From contig CM060709.1 in the NCBI GenBank assembly GCA_030686995.1, forward strand, positions 268,565,057-268,629,056: DNA of 64,000 nt. Direction: 5' to 3'. How positions within the stretch are numbered: the stretch's first letter is position 1; every line of letters starts with the position of its first letter. The notes under the pieces are model-generated. The model saw nothing but the letters and a program-made list of their open reading frames with translations. It was not told where the DNA came from and did no database searches. The position numbers and the translations under genes were made by a program. This document shows, piece by piece, positions 1 to 10,413 of the stretch. This stretch comes from Artemisia argyi. Lineage: Eukaryota; Streptophyta; Magnoliopsida; Asterales; Asteraceae.

Positions 1-2
1 TG

Positions 3-836
3 TCTTCAGAAACTCCCGTGAATATCAAAACTACTCTCCATAATACTAATAACTCACCTATCAATCAAAATTCTCCGAATACTGAAGATCCTTACATACA
101 AATATCACAACCCAAACCGGATATAGAACTCACTCAGAGATCACCTCCATCGTCACCTATTCGTTCACCTTTACGTCAAAAACTCAGGAGAGCTACCGAA
201 TCATATGAAGATTTGATTGGTGGCCAGGCAACATTCAAAGTTGGACAAAGTTCAAGCCAAGGAATGCCGTGGAAGAATGTTGAGCCAAATTCTCCGTTAC
301 CCATTACTTCAGAATCCTCAATACCAGATTTTCCAAATAATTTATCCTCACCTAACTCGCCCGACTACAATATAAGCACTCCTGATACAATATCGAATCT
401 TATTTATCGACAAGCCAGCATATTGGATGCTCACACTGAACAGCTAAAAGGGTTACGACCAACTCAATTTGAATGGTACGACCGTAACCTTGACGCATTG
501 TTCAAAAGGGCGGATGCTGAGAGACGAACAATGTGTGAGTTAGGAATAAAGATTAATGAGATAAAGGACAATACCAACTAGGAGCTTGGAAGCTTGGACT
601 CCAGGGTCCGTTGTGCAAGAAGAGAAAACGGTCATACACATGGAAGAATTGAAGATATTGAAAGAACCCTATGGATGGCCAGAGACGCAGCCAGAAACCA
701 GGGTCAAAAGATTTCCGCATTAGAGACTATGTTGGCAAATCAAATGAACATGTGTCAAGAACATTTCTCAAACATGGAAGCTGCACAACTTAAACTTGAG
801 AAAGAAGTTAGATATATACGTCAGCGGCATAACTAA
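3..836 (+). CDS. Retroelement ORF1, coiled-coil protein with one amber stop (partial)
   Basis: The frame is open from the left edge to 836, broken only by TAG at 579-581. The window begins with TG in this frame, so an ATG may straddle the edge, but that is not visible. The first ~110 residues are rich in Ser, Pro and Asn with repeated SPxSP-like patches. From about residue 120 the chain becomes charged and helical with heptad-like spacing on both sides of the stop (ILDAHTEQLKGL before it; IEDIERTLWMARDA and LEKEVRYIRQ after it). This suits a Gag-like multimerising protein, but I see no recognised capsid domain. The same frame resumes immediately after the TAG, so the lesion looks recent or is read through. 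Confidence 0.55.
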
Positions 837-1486
837 TCTTAAGTTTACAAGTATCCTTGTTGTACCTAGTAAACCAAATAGTTTTGGTTAATATTTCATG
901 TAATGTTCAATAAATCTGAAACTTCAGAACTTGTAATCAAATCATAATGTATAATAACCTCCTTTCTGTTATATCTCTATGTTATGAATCGATCTTTCCT
1001 TTCATATCAGTCATGCATGTAATGAATACTCATATCTTCATGCAAATATCTCATCATTTGTTATTTTCTTTGATGACCAAATGATTCTACGCAGATCAAT
1101 TCAGTCAAGTTATTAATATTCTGTTTACATCTGTAATGTTATTCAAATCTATCGTAAGATTTCTTTCAATCGTTAGAATTTCTTAAACATACCATAATTA
1201 ACCCAAAATCTTAAGAATTGTCTAAAAATCAATTCTTGAAAGGGAATTTAAAGAATGAAGAAAAGATTATTGAATTTCAGTTTTAGTAGACAAGTCGGTT
1301 TGTTCCTTAGTAATCCCATATCAAGAGTTGATCATTTATATATGATACAACACAGACATATCTTGAAATTAAATTACAGTAGGGAGTCAATTCAGTCTAT
1401 CATCAATGAAATAATTAACTTCATTATTTGAATTATTCTGATATTATATGGATTCTAATGTTGAATTTCATTAATGATTTCAGAAA
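837..1486 (+). other. Non-coding spacer between the two gag-like ORFs, possible intron
   Basis: About 650 bases of AT-rich sequence without an ORF. It ends in a pyrimidine-biased stretch and TTTCAG at 1478-1483, three bases before the ATG of the zinc-knuckle ORF. The boundary resembles a plant 3' splice site. A GT donor near 848 is possible but weak. Inference: ORF1 and the zinc-knuckle ORF may be joined by splicing. Nothing else is recognised. Confidence 0.35.
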
Positions 1487-2173
1487 ATGGACAACATGAA
1501 CAATGCATATTCTTCATCATCATCAGAAATCACCATGATTCCTGGAGCTATCAAGAAATTGGTAAATGACATAGTGTCGGTGGTACTAGAAGGGACTATC
1601 GTAGTTTATCCGAGAAGAGAGACGGGTATACTTGGTAAGCACCACCCTGCAAGTTTCATGAAGTATAGGCCACCTCACTTAAAGATTCAAGAAGGAATGA
1701 TCAAACCTACCATCAACCATAATCAAGGAATTAGGCACGGGGTTATACCTAATGGAAATAACCAAAAGCGAAAACTCCCCCAAATAGGAACCATCAACCC
1801 CATCTACTGCAACATCATCAATGCTCAAGACCGTTATCGTAAACATCTAGAAGATCGTATGAACTATCAACGTCAGCTAGAATACAACCAGAAAGCTAAT
1901 AGAAACTGCCTCGTCACACCTGTTACTGGAAGTGGTTATCGTGTAAGTCAACCCTTGTGTCAAAAATGCAACAAGCATCACACAGGAATCTGCATGGTTA
2001 AGTGCACGAAATGTCAGAAAACATGTCACAAGGCAATTAGCTGTAAGACTCAGGACAGGAAAGGTCAACCAACAACTGTAGTATGCCACGGATGTGGTGG
2101 AAAAAGGCACTACAAGAGCCGATGTCCAAACTACAATGTTAATTGGAAAGCCAAGACTTTTACAAGAGAATGA
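1487..2173 (+). CDS. Gag-like protein with three zinc knuckles
   Basis: A 228-residue ORF from ATG 1487. Its C-terminal half has three tandem Cys/His clusters: CQKCNKHHTGIC, then CTKCQKTCHKAISC, then CHGCGGKRHYKSRC. The second and third follow the CX2CX4HX4C retroviral-type spacing, and the first is the shortened variant typical of plant gypsy Gag proteins. The N-terminal half is basic and Asn-rich without a clear capsid domain. In this family such knuckles bind the element RNA during packaging. The ORF ends in a stop and is not followed by protease or polymerase. Splicing could supply a different N terminus. Confidence 0.75.
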   Translation: MDNMNNAYSSSSSEITMIPGAIKKLVNDIVSVVLEGTIVVYPRRETGILGKHHPASFMKYRPPHLKIQEGMIKPTINHNQGIRHGVIPNGNNQKRKLPQIGTINPIYCNIINAQDRYRKHLEDRMNYQRQLEYNQKANRNCLVTPVTGSGYRVSQPLCQKCNKHHTGICMVKCTKCQKTCHKAISCKTQDRKGQPTTVVCHGCGGKRHYKSRCPNYNVNWKAKTFTRE

Positions 2174-2878
2174 AGAATCTTTAAAGACTTTGATAGTATC
2201 AAGGGAATGGCAACTAGATTTAAGCAGATAAATAAATTCCTGTTGTAAACAAATAAACTCTAGTTTAAGAATTTCCTAAGTTGTATCTCTTTCCTGTATT
2301 TTACTTTAGGTTACGATGGATGTAACCTAAGTATAACAACTAGCTTTCTACCGTATCGAAAAATCTACCTTGTAATATTTCTATAATAATGATAATCTAC
2401 GTTAATTTCAATTTCTGTCCCATTTACCAAATGACAACATACTATATTTACTCCATAAATTTCTGATTCATAGTATGAACCCTAAAATTTTCTACTTTAT
2501 TTTTAAAAGTAATTACGTGTTATATCATAAAAACAACACGTTGAACACCATCTAAAACAATTTATAGGAACATATGATTGAGCCAAACATCACATCATTT
2601 GGTCCTCAATTATACATAGCCTGATCAACTATGTCTAATTTAGGAAGAATTATGTTATGAAGGGAACAATGATATTTTCAAATTTTTAAATAACAATTTT
2701 CATTCAAAAGCAAAATATAAAACCAAAATGAACTGTTCATAAATAATACATTGAACAAACCACAATAAATACCTATCTTATCTCATCACCATTATGATAA
2801 GAAACCAACAAAAGTACAAGTAAGAGAACCCAAATAATTTACAAAGACTGATAGAAAACTCAAATAGCAAAAATTTTA
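2174..2878. other. Non-coding internal region
   Basis: About 700 bases of AT-rich sequence between the zinc-knuckle ORF and the antisense ORFs, where a pol gene would lie in a complete element. I see no fragment of protease, reverse transcriptase or integrase on either strand. Confidence 0.5.
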
Positions 2879-3079
2879 TTAAAATCCGTAAAAATTAATA
2901 CATAAACAAATAATTAGCATCGGAAGTGCTACCGTTACAATTATTACAATATAAACCGTGGAATCTTCAATAGGTTGGTCCGCTATGGCAACAAAGACTC
3001 CCACCAACAAAACAATAGCAAGAGCCACCACATGATGAATCACCCTAATTATGCTGAAAGATAAATATAAACAAACCAT
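2879..3079 (-). CDS. Antisense hydrophobic microprotein B
   Basis: A 66-residue ORF on the strand opposite to the element, from ATG at 3079. The core VVALAIVLLVGVFVAIA, an acidic turn (DQPIEDS) and a second hydrophobic stretch (VYIVIIVTVALPMLIICL) predict two membrane helices. It aligns by eye with the neighbouring antisense ORF at 3201-3362: two hydrophobic segments, an Asp/Glu turn, and a conserved FAVPL/VALPM in the second helix. A TTTATCTTTCAG that could act as a splice acceptor lies inside the reading frame upstream of the core. No function known. Confidence 0.45.
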   Translation of the reverse strand: MVCLYLSFSIIRVIHHVVALAIVLLVGVFVAIADQPIEDSTVYIVIIVTVALPMLIICLCINFYGF

Positions 3080-3200
3080 TAAAAACAATAATAAGACAAA
3101 TTCCTAAACATAAAAACAAAACGAGTTTTATTTCTTATTCGTTACAAGTACATAGAAACACAACAAGAACTTAATTTAAAACAACCGTAGCTCAAGATTT

Positions 3201-3362
3201 TTACCCCCATATCTTGTCTACAGTAATGGCTAGGATAGTGAGGGGTACGGCAAACATCAAGATCGCGACCAAGAATCCAAAGTCTTCATCTGGAACATAC
3301 GCTAAGTAGATGGCGGCAAGGACGACATACACAATCGCTAAGATGGTGATGAGATGCGGCAT
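3201..3362 (-). CDS. Antisense hydrophobic microprotein A (53 aa)
   Basis: ATG at 3362 on the minus strand, stop at 3201. The 53 residues form two hydrophobic helices (ITILAIVYVVLAAIYLAY and FLVAILMFAVPLTILAI) separated by the acidic turn VPDEDFG, ending DKIWG. A consensus TATA box (CCTATAAATA) lies about 60 bases upstream of the ATG on the same strand, which is where a plant core promoter would be. The longer frame reaching 3479 passes through the TATA box, so the inner ATG is the better start. Antisense ORFs before the 3' LTR are known from Tat-lineage elements such as Grande and Retand (from memory); the function here is unknown. Confidence 0.6.
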   Translation of the reverse strand: MPHLITILAIVYVVLAAIYLAYVPDEDFGFLVAILMFAVPLTILAITVDKIWG

Positions 3363-3420
3363 TTTGAGATGGAAAATGAGAGGAAAATGGTTTATGGAAG
3401 AAGTGGAACTTTGGAAGTGG

Positions 3421-3430
3421 TATTTATAGG
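3421..3430 (-). promoter_or_regulatory. Antisense TATA box
   Basis: The plus strand reads TATTTATAGG, so the minus strand reads CCTATAAATA, a plant TATA consensus. It lies about 60 bp upstream of the microprotein A ATG and points away from the 3' LTR, into the element. Confidence 0.55.
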
Positions 3431-3663
3431 CTAGAATATAGCCGTTGGGTACTATTCCAGACCGTTGGACACTATGCACTAGCCGTTATTTCACTATTCA
3501 TGACCACTATTTTCAATATTCATAACCCTTAAATACATCAGTTATTTTGTCTTGTCTAGTACAGGTAAATCTAACTAAATCACATTTTCTTAATTTTAGG
3601 AATAAAAATCTCTCGACAACCCTCTATTCAAAAATTCTTTACTCAAGTAATCACGTTAAATTT

Positions 3664-3700
3664 GAATTTCGGGACGAAATTCAGAATGACATGTGGGTAC
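3664..3700 (+). other. Polypurine tract region before the 3' LTR
   Basis: GAATTTCGGGACGAAATTC followed by a purine-rich stretch ending GTGGGTAC, directly before TGTAAAACC. This is the plus-strand priming area of the element and fixes the LTR start. Confidence 0.6.
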
Positions 3701-6700
3701 TGTAAAACCTCGCAAAAATCCCTATAATTAAAAATGTTTAATTATATATTAATCTCTGTCATTATTTTAATCACCATTTTTACAGGAAAATTTGAAATTT
3801 TCTTATTATATTAAATGGTCACGATTACGATATTGCAAAATTCACCAAACGACAAAACAAGTTCTTGACACGTTTAACAAAATATTAAAAACTCACTAAT
3901 CCTAATTAATAACAAATTACAACCAAACGGTCCCTTAATAAATTCCAGCCCAACATCCGGTTACTATTCATCAGCCCATGCAAATAGGCCCAACTCCAAA
4001 TCTTAATATTTTATTTGATCGACTAGTAATCAAGCTTCAAAACGACTCGCGTATTCTTGATTCTTTCACACGACTCATGAATATTTTTACACCACCTCGT
4101 TTACCACCTAGCCAACTATTAGTGTGTCGAGTGTCATGTTCATAGGACGACTTTTGATACATTTTTAAGAGGCAAAGTGTTCGACAAAAACTCAACCCAA
4201 ATCGATTTATAATAAACTCAATTCTTAACCGTTTTGTTTCCCGTTTGTTCCTAAGTGTTTCTAATAACATTTCTAACATGATTTCATGTTTAAATGTCGT
4301 TAATGATCAACTATATTCATGTGGTACACGATTAAATCAAACTGTGTACAAAATATATATGTGGTCAACTACATGAATCACCAAAGCATGCACCTCATTT
4401 GAAGCTCTCACAATTGATTTTAATATGATATAATTTCATCCTAGGAACCTATTGTTACTGACAAGAATAGTGCATTTGGTTTCCTTGAAAAATAGTTACA
4501 CTTACGTGTTATAAAAAGTCACCATATATACTCCATGTGCATGCATCCGTTTCTATCATTCATCATACTCTCACAAACTTCCTTTCTTCCTTAAAATCAT
4601 CTCTGAAGTTCCAGCAATAATCATACTCACGTTTGGAAGCAAGAAATTGGAATCAGGTTTGATATATTCGACTATTACTTTGGGTTATAATCGAAAGTGA
4701 TTGTTTCTTGTGTTTCATTCTTCCACTCTCGACTCTCTACCACCCAAGAGGTGTAGTAAGTTGTTTCAACCTCTTTTCAATTCATTTCACATGTTAAATA
4801 TATTCCATGCATCATGTATATATTTTGTCGATCATATATAAGCTTTATATATAATTTTTATGTACAAGTTATCATGTAGTACACGACATGTGGCTAGCCT
4901 CTATCTTGGAAGGCCTAGGAGTTACGTAGCACACATATTTCACGTTTATTTTTACGTTACATGCATCAAACAAACTCATTTTGGAACCTAGTTTAAATCG
5001 AATACTAAAACACAAAACACTTAGAAATATTCTAAGTCTTTAACTTATATATAAACACGTCCCATGTAGCTCATAAAACGAATGTATAAAATGAAATCTA
5101 ACTTAACGAGCACCATATATTTTTATACAACTCAATAGACCACCTAGCTAACTATCATTTTCGTTTATATAACTTGTAAAAATACTCACGTTTCGACACT
5201 CAAATTACTTCATTTTGATCGGCAAATCACAAGGTTTTCTAAATCTCATTTTATTCAAAAACTTAATAAATTCGATTGGGCTTATACTAAGCCCAATAAG
5301 ACTTAACATTTTATCAGTCCACCAGGCCCATAAAATATATTTTTAGAATCACAAAAGTAGCCCAAGTTCAGGCCCAAAACTGTTTTCATGCCCTCGTCTC
5401 TAAATTTCTTAACGGGCCTTTGTTTTGGTTCGTTAAGGCCCAATTACATGAAAAATAAGCTTTTTAGCAAATACGGTGTTAAAATAAGCTTGTTATTAAT
5501 TAAATAAGCTTCGGAAATTTTTATATAATTTTTCTCATAATTTTTGTACATTTGGACTAAAAATGTAACGCGACGACACCTTCAGGGACTAAAACTGCCA
5601 AACTATTAAAACAAAGGACTGGAACAGTAAAAACAGAAACTATAGGTTATAAAATGACATGTTATTAATTTCCAAGCTTAGATTGTAATATTGGACATGT
5701 AGTGGACTGTAATTACAAATTATATATAAAAAGGACTAACGGTGTAACGCTAACGCCGTTAGTATAAAAAGTATAAAAACTGGATAAGGACAAGGACCAA
5801 CATATTATATTTGACATTCTTATTTTATTTTCTATTTTACGTCACCCATCACGTCATATGCATTTTTATTACATTTTATTTATATATTAGTTATTTTTAC
5901 GTTAATAATATATATAACGACTTTTTAACTAATTAGCATTACGTATTATTATCATCATGGTTAAAAAGGAAAAACTTTAGAAATAATAGCACATCTCATC
6001 ATATTATTATAAACATAATAATTCCATTCGCATATCATCTTTTCATCTTAACGATTTATCGTTATTCATTTACCAAATAGTGTTTGGTTAAATTCTCAGA
6101 TAAATTTATTTATCAAGTTCCGTATCAAATACGTTTTCATAATCATTCTCATAATCTCATCCTACTTTACTTTTCACCATCCCCGTATCAATCAAGGTGA
6201 GTCATAGCCCCATTTCAAATACTTGTTTTTAACTCTGTGGGGGAGATACATGCTTACATATACTTTGATAACTTTATAAGTATATGAATAAATTACATGA
6301 TTCAAATCAATTTCCTTATTAATAGTTACCTGATGAAGTTTATGACTTAAGATGTGATATATATATATGTTACTGGCAAAATACTTAACTGAAATACTGA
6401 TACTCAGATGATAATGTTTCCAATTTGATTATTGTGGCATGTGATATATGTATGTTACTGGCGAAATGCTTAACTGAAATACTGATACTCAGATGATAAT
6501 GTTTCCAAATTGATTATTGTGGCATGAAACTTGACTATACTATACTATCCTGAATGATTCCATTATCTCTATATGACATTTCTATGTTCAACAGAAATAA
6601 TTGCTAGGAAGAGCACAAATACTCTAATTACATTATTACCTTGATATTGTCTAAGTTACCTTCATCGCCATAAAGTCCCTCAATCATGAGCCATTAATCA

Positions 6701-7539
6701 CTGGTATGTGAGCGCGAATATAGTGAACAGCTTCGAAACCTGTTAAGGATTGACCTCCTATCCCACTAATACTTGACGGAATGCCACATGCATGTGGTTA
6801 GTCGTATTAGTCGTGATACACTATATTTGAATAAAAATAGGAATTGGCAAATCACCTATTATAAGAGGGCAAAATTTATCATTGACTTGATAAATCACCT
6901 CTTTTGTTAACGTTTTGCGTGTCATGTGGCTTGGTGCAATATCCATAAGAAAATGTATGTTTTCAACATATATTTAGATACAACTGTATAGGAATTTGAC
7001 CAGACTTGAATTGTATATGTTATTAAATTAGCATCATAAGTTTCCATCTCATGTTAGCATTATTGATCCCTTATTTGAATTTGACTGAATATCTATATGA
7101 TTTATCTGTGATTATAATCAACATTACTCAATACTTGTTCCATCACTGTTTGTATTTATCATTACCAAATATTCCTGAAATCTATTGAAATAAACGGTTT
7201 TCCATAAAACTCTATGAACTCACCAACCTTTGTGTTGACACTTTTAAGCATGTGTATCTCAGGTAATTTAACGGAGCAGGACAAGACACGGAGCGGGCAT
7301 TTATTACTCTGATAAATTAAAATGGTGTAAAAATCAAATATGTCATTCTTTCAAGCCTTTATATCTTTTAATAAGATTCTAAATCAAATGGTTCATCTTT
7401 TATCAAAAATATTATTTGAATGACAAATAACTTTCAAAACGCTTCTTTTAAGCCGTTTAATGAGATTATAACTTCGATCCTCCCCGTAACACCCAAATTA
7501 CTTTTCCGCTGCTACAAACTTAAATTTGAGGGTGTTACA
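3701..7539 (+). repeat. 3' LTR of the gypsy-type element (3.8 kb)
   Basis: Terminal inverted bases TGTAAAACC and GGTGTTACA bound the LTR. A TATA-like TTATAAAAAG lies near 4509-4518, followed by a pyrimidine-rich leader with CTCTCACAAACTTCC, a plausible promoter and start region; another A/T-rich TATA-like stretch lies near 5720-5735. The last 60 bases hold GTAACACCCAAATT and its inverted partner AAATTTGAGGGTGTTAC, which could fold into a hairpin at the LTR end. No ORF in this LTR looks real. The following five bases are CACCA, but the matching TSD is outside the window. Confidence 0.7.
6353..6527. repeat. Tandem duplication of about 88 bp in the LTR
   Basis: Two adjacent copies of a segment containing GTTACTGGC, then TTAACTGAAATACTGATACT, then GATTATTGTGGCATG (copies around 6353-6439 and 6440-6527). 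They differ at only a few bases, so the duplication is recent relative to the element. Confidence 0.7.
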
Positions 7540-8007
7540 CACCATCACTTAATCAAGAATCAAGTAATGCACCAAGAACTCATCATCACAACTCATTAAT
7601 CAAAATTAATGCAACAAGAACAACAACCCATCAACAATTAACTAATCCACCACACCCGTCATCAAACCCCCATCACCGCCACCTACCCCCCACCACAGCC
7701 ACTACACCGCGTTCTAAACCCCCACCAATCACTAACCCTTTAACAAATTTCTTCGATTCAAACAAAAACCCAAAAATCTCAAACATTCACAAAAAAATAG
7801 AAACTTAACAAACACAATTAGATCTGAAAATTAGAAACTCAAGAAAACTAAAAGCCCCACGTATCATGAACCAAAGGGGTGTGATTTTGTGGTTTGTGCT
7901 TCGTTTTACATAATGTAAACACAACCCAAATCGACCCATTTAGAAGTAAATGGCTCAAAATTGTCATATCTAATAAATTTGCTTGTAAAGCTAAATGCTA
8001 TGCTTAC
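7540..8007. other. No gene recognised
   Basis: The left part (7540-7860) is C/A-rich with CACCACC-type runs and no credible ORF. The right part (about 7865-8007) reads as the intron following the last surviving thymidylate synthase exon on the minus strand. The terminal thymidylate synthase exon is not found before the gypsy LTR. Confidence 0.4.
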
Positions 8008-8903
8008 TGGAAAAGGTTTATGTGTCTTCTGAAGCTGGTCCTGCGGAGGCCTAACATGAGTGCTATAGACATGAGCATCACCAAGAACATGGACAAAATC
8101 ACCGGGAACAAGATTTTGACATAAATATGTGAAGATCAAATCCATACTAACGCAATTAGTTAAATCGACAGAATTCTAGTTCACGGACATTATAATATAC
8201 CTACCACAAACATGGGCGATCAAGCATGTCAATAAAGCATATGATGCTATGTTGAATGGTACAATCATACCTATATTTGAGAATGTTGATACATTTGACA
8301 AGATAACTCTCCAACGCTGTTTATGTGCCTATGGAATTGTGGAACAAAAAATTAAAGATTACCTTGGCACTGGTTGACCCGCTGATAAACCACAACAGTT
8401 CCTCTACAATCCCACGCCAGAACATTTTCTGTATAAACCAATAATGAACACATAACTCACTATATAAAAACCGTTGGTAACGAATATCCGTGTGACAAGC
8501 CGGTCATTAACTGACAGGTCATTTTGAAAACTTGCATACCTTGGTCGTAAGAAGTGGAAATGACTTTCGTTGATTGAACCGTATCTGTTGGCAATAAAGG
8601 AAAAAAAACAAGAATCAGCCTACCTATAAGAGAGATAACATGAATAGTCTAACCTCATGTATAAACTAATTAAAGCCATATGTAGAAAATGAGCTTAAAA
8701 CATACTACCTGGCAACCAAATTTTGACAAAGTACCGGTCCCTGTTCCGTCACCCTTTAGAGCACCCTTGGAAATGATGTCTTCCACGAGTTTCAAGTAAA
8801 GGTACTCCTCGTGGTTCTCAAATATCTTTTTGGGCAGGAATTAGAATATCCTTGCATCAAATTTTGTGGAGTCTAAATTATGATCATCAGACAACGAGCC
8901 ATT
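8008..8903 (-). pseudogene. Thymidylate synthase half of a broken DHFR-TS gene
   Basis: Read on the minus strand, exon remnants follow the order of plant DHFR-TS. 8903-8709 carries FLPKKIFENHEEYLYLKLVE and ends near LSKFGC at a GT donor. 8584-8540 encodes FPLLTTK. 8428-8363 encodes FWRGIVEELLWFISGST. About 8320-8170 carries GELSCQMYQ and a frame-broken VPFNIASY-like piece. About 8140-8008 carries LVPGDFVHVLGDAHVY to KPFP and a GTAAGC donor. In-frame TAA at 8841-8843 and further stops kill the frame. The exons holding the catalytic Cys (family PPCHM motif) and the folate/nucleotide site between 8363 and 8320 are absent, as is the terminal exon. This cannot make an active enzyme. It is continuous with the DHFR half at 15530-16239 across the Copia insertion. 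Confidence 0.88.
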
Positions 8904-9048
8904 TGTTAGTCGTATAGTATTATTATAGCCCAACATGTATTTGTACAGGCTACGGCCCATGTTTTAGAATACTCATTGTAATAGTATTTATATGCCACGA
9001 TTCTCATTAATGATAACATACAATTCACGGCTTATACATATTCCTACA
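8904..9048 (+). repeat. 5' LTR of the Ale-type element
   Basis: Begins TGTTAGTCG and ends TTCCTACA. It matches 15385-15529 except for five substitutions and is followed at once by the primer-binding site. Confidence 0.93.
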
Positions 9049-9062
9049 TGATATCAGCCTTA
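9049..9062 (+). other. Primer-binding site of the Ale-type element
   Basis: TGATATCAGCCTTA directly after the LTR resembles TGGTATCAGAGC, the initiator-Met tRNA complement used by most plant Copia elements, with a few mismatches. Confidence 0.7.
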
Positions 9063-9493
9063 CTTCGATCCACCTAAAACAAACCCTATCTCTATTTTTT
9101 TTATTGTCGCTTATTTGTCTGGTTGATTGTCGATCGTTGGCTCTTCTGATAACCAGTCGACTGATATTCTTGTGGGTACATCGATCGTTGGTTGAGTTTG
9201 ATAACCAGTCAGTGTGATACATATTGTTTTCTTCTGTTAAACGTGGTACTATTACTGTTCCTGTGCTTCTTTTCTTTCATTAATACATCCAAGCTCTAGC
9301 ATTAATTACTATTATCACCAAACCATAGTATTACTACCCTACTGCTATTATAACCCTACCATTTATTACTGTTACCAAACCCTAATACTACACCGTACAA
9401 CCAAACCCTAGCATCCATTCCTGTTTTCACAACAACGATACTATGACGGTCACCGATCCACCATGAACCGTGATCCTTCTTTCTGATACACTC

Positions 9494-10408
9494 ATGACCA
9501 TCAATAACCTTAACACCCTTGTTCCGGTCAAGTTGGATGTCGAGGAGATGAATTACTCCTCATGGACTTACTTCTTCAAACATAATTGCAAAGGGTACTC
9601 TATTTTGGACCATATCTTGGGTAAGTCTTCGGATGCCACAAATTCAAGTAGTCCTCCATCACCCCCCCCCCCCCCCCCGCGATGCCGAGTGGTTGAAAAT
9701 TGACACAATTGTTCTTTCTTGGATCTTCATTACTTTGTCTCTGACGCTTCAACAACGTCTTGTTAATGAGGATCCTCAAACCGCCAAGGAGGCATGGGAC
9801 ATGCTTGCTTTGATCTTCAATGATAATAAGCGTTCTCGCTCTATTGCATTAAAGGCCGAATTACATGCTTTGAAGCTTGGGGATATGAGTATTGATGCTT
9901 ATTTTCGGAAGATTGAGAACATGGCTGCTATCTTGTCTATTTTGGGTTCTCCTATTGGCAATGATGATGTATTTACATTTGCCTTGGAAGGATTGCCCGC
10001 CAAGTATGAAAGTGTATGTACTATTATTGCCCATCGTGAGATCTTTCCGGATCTTAAAACGGTGCGTTCCATGCTTACCACGGAAGAGATACGTTTAAAG
10101 ACCCTTGTTCAAGATACGCTTGTTGATTCTAACTCCTCATCACCAATGGTTTTGTTGGCCAATTCCGGTTCCACCACTCGCCGTTATTCTTCACCGAATG
10201 AAAAGGTAAATAAACCTTGCTTTAATTTCCTTAAAGGGTCTTGTCGGTTTGGCGTTTATTGCAAATTCCTTCACAATGGTATTCATAATAATCCTTCTAA
10301 ACGACCCTCAACCATTACTGCCCCTACGAGCAATAATTTGTCATCTCATGACTTGGCTAATCTTAACTCACTTTTGGCTAAGTTGGGTATTAAGTGCAAT
10401 ATGAATGG
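9494..10408 (+). pseudogene. Gag of the Ale-type element, frameshifted
   Basis: Starts at ATG 9494 (MTINNLNTLVPVKLD). The N-terminal Gag segment (NYSSWTYFFKHNCKGYSILD) runs into a tract of 17 C (9662-9678). Beyond it the Gag continues in the next frame (DAEWLKIDTIVLSWIF, then AKEAWDMLALIF and GLPAKYESV), so a one-base slippage in the C tract explains the break. Near 10227-10273 is CFNFLKGSCRFGVYCKFLH, a CCCH-type zinc motif (CX7CX5CX3H) where most Gag proteins have CCHC. The frame is then cut by the solo LTR at 10414. Confidence 0.85.
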
Positions 10409-10413
10409 GGGAG

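Larger units (their letters stand above)
1..7539 (+). mobile_element. Ty3/gypsy-type LTR retrotransposon, right part, no pol
   Basis: The right boundary is an LTR running from TGTAAAACC at 3701 to GGTGTTACA at 7539. It is preceded by the motif GAATTTCGGGACGAAATTC (3664-3682), which I know from the 3' end of plant Tekay/Del-type gypsy elements. The 5' LTR and PBS lie left of the window. Between the edge and the LTR there are only a coiled-coil ORF, a zinc-knuckle ORF and two antisense ORFs. No protease, reverse transcriptase, RNase H or integrase motif is visible, so this copy looks non-autonomous. Lineage (Tekay versus Tat) is not certain: the 3' motif suggests Tekay, while antisense ORFs before the 3' LTR are better known from Tat elements. 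Confidence 0.75.

Noticed and set aside
4037..4279. Minus-strand ORF in the gypsy LTR
   Set aside because: No motif, no promoter and not supported by any homologous LTR; treated as chance.
7894..8124. Plus-strand ORF of 76 codons
   Set aside because: Shadow of the thymidylate synthase remnant, whose family motifs are on the minus strand.
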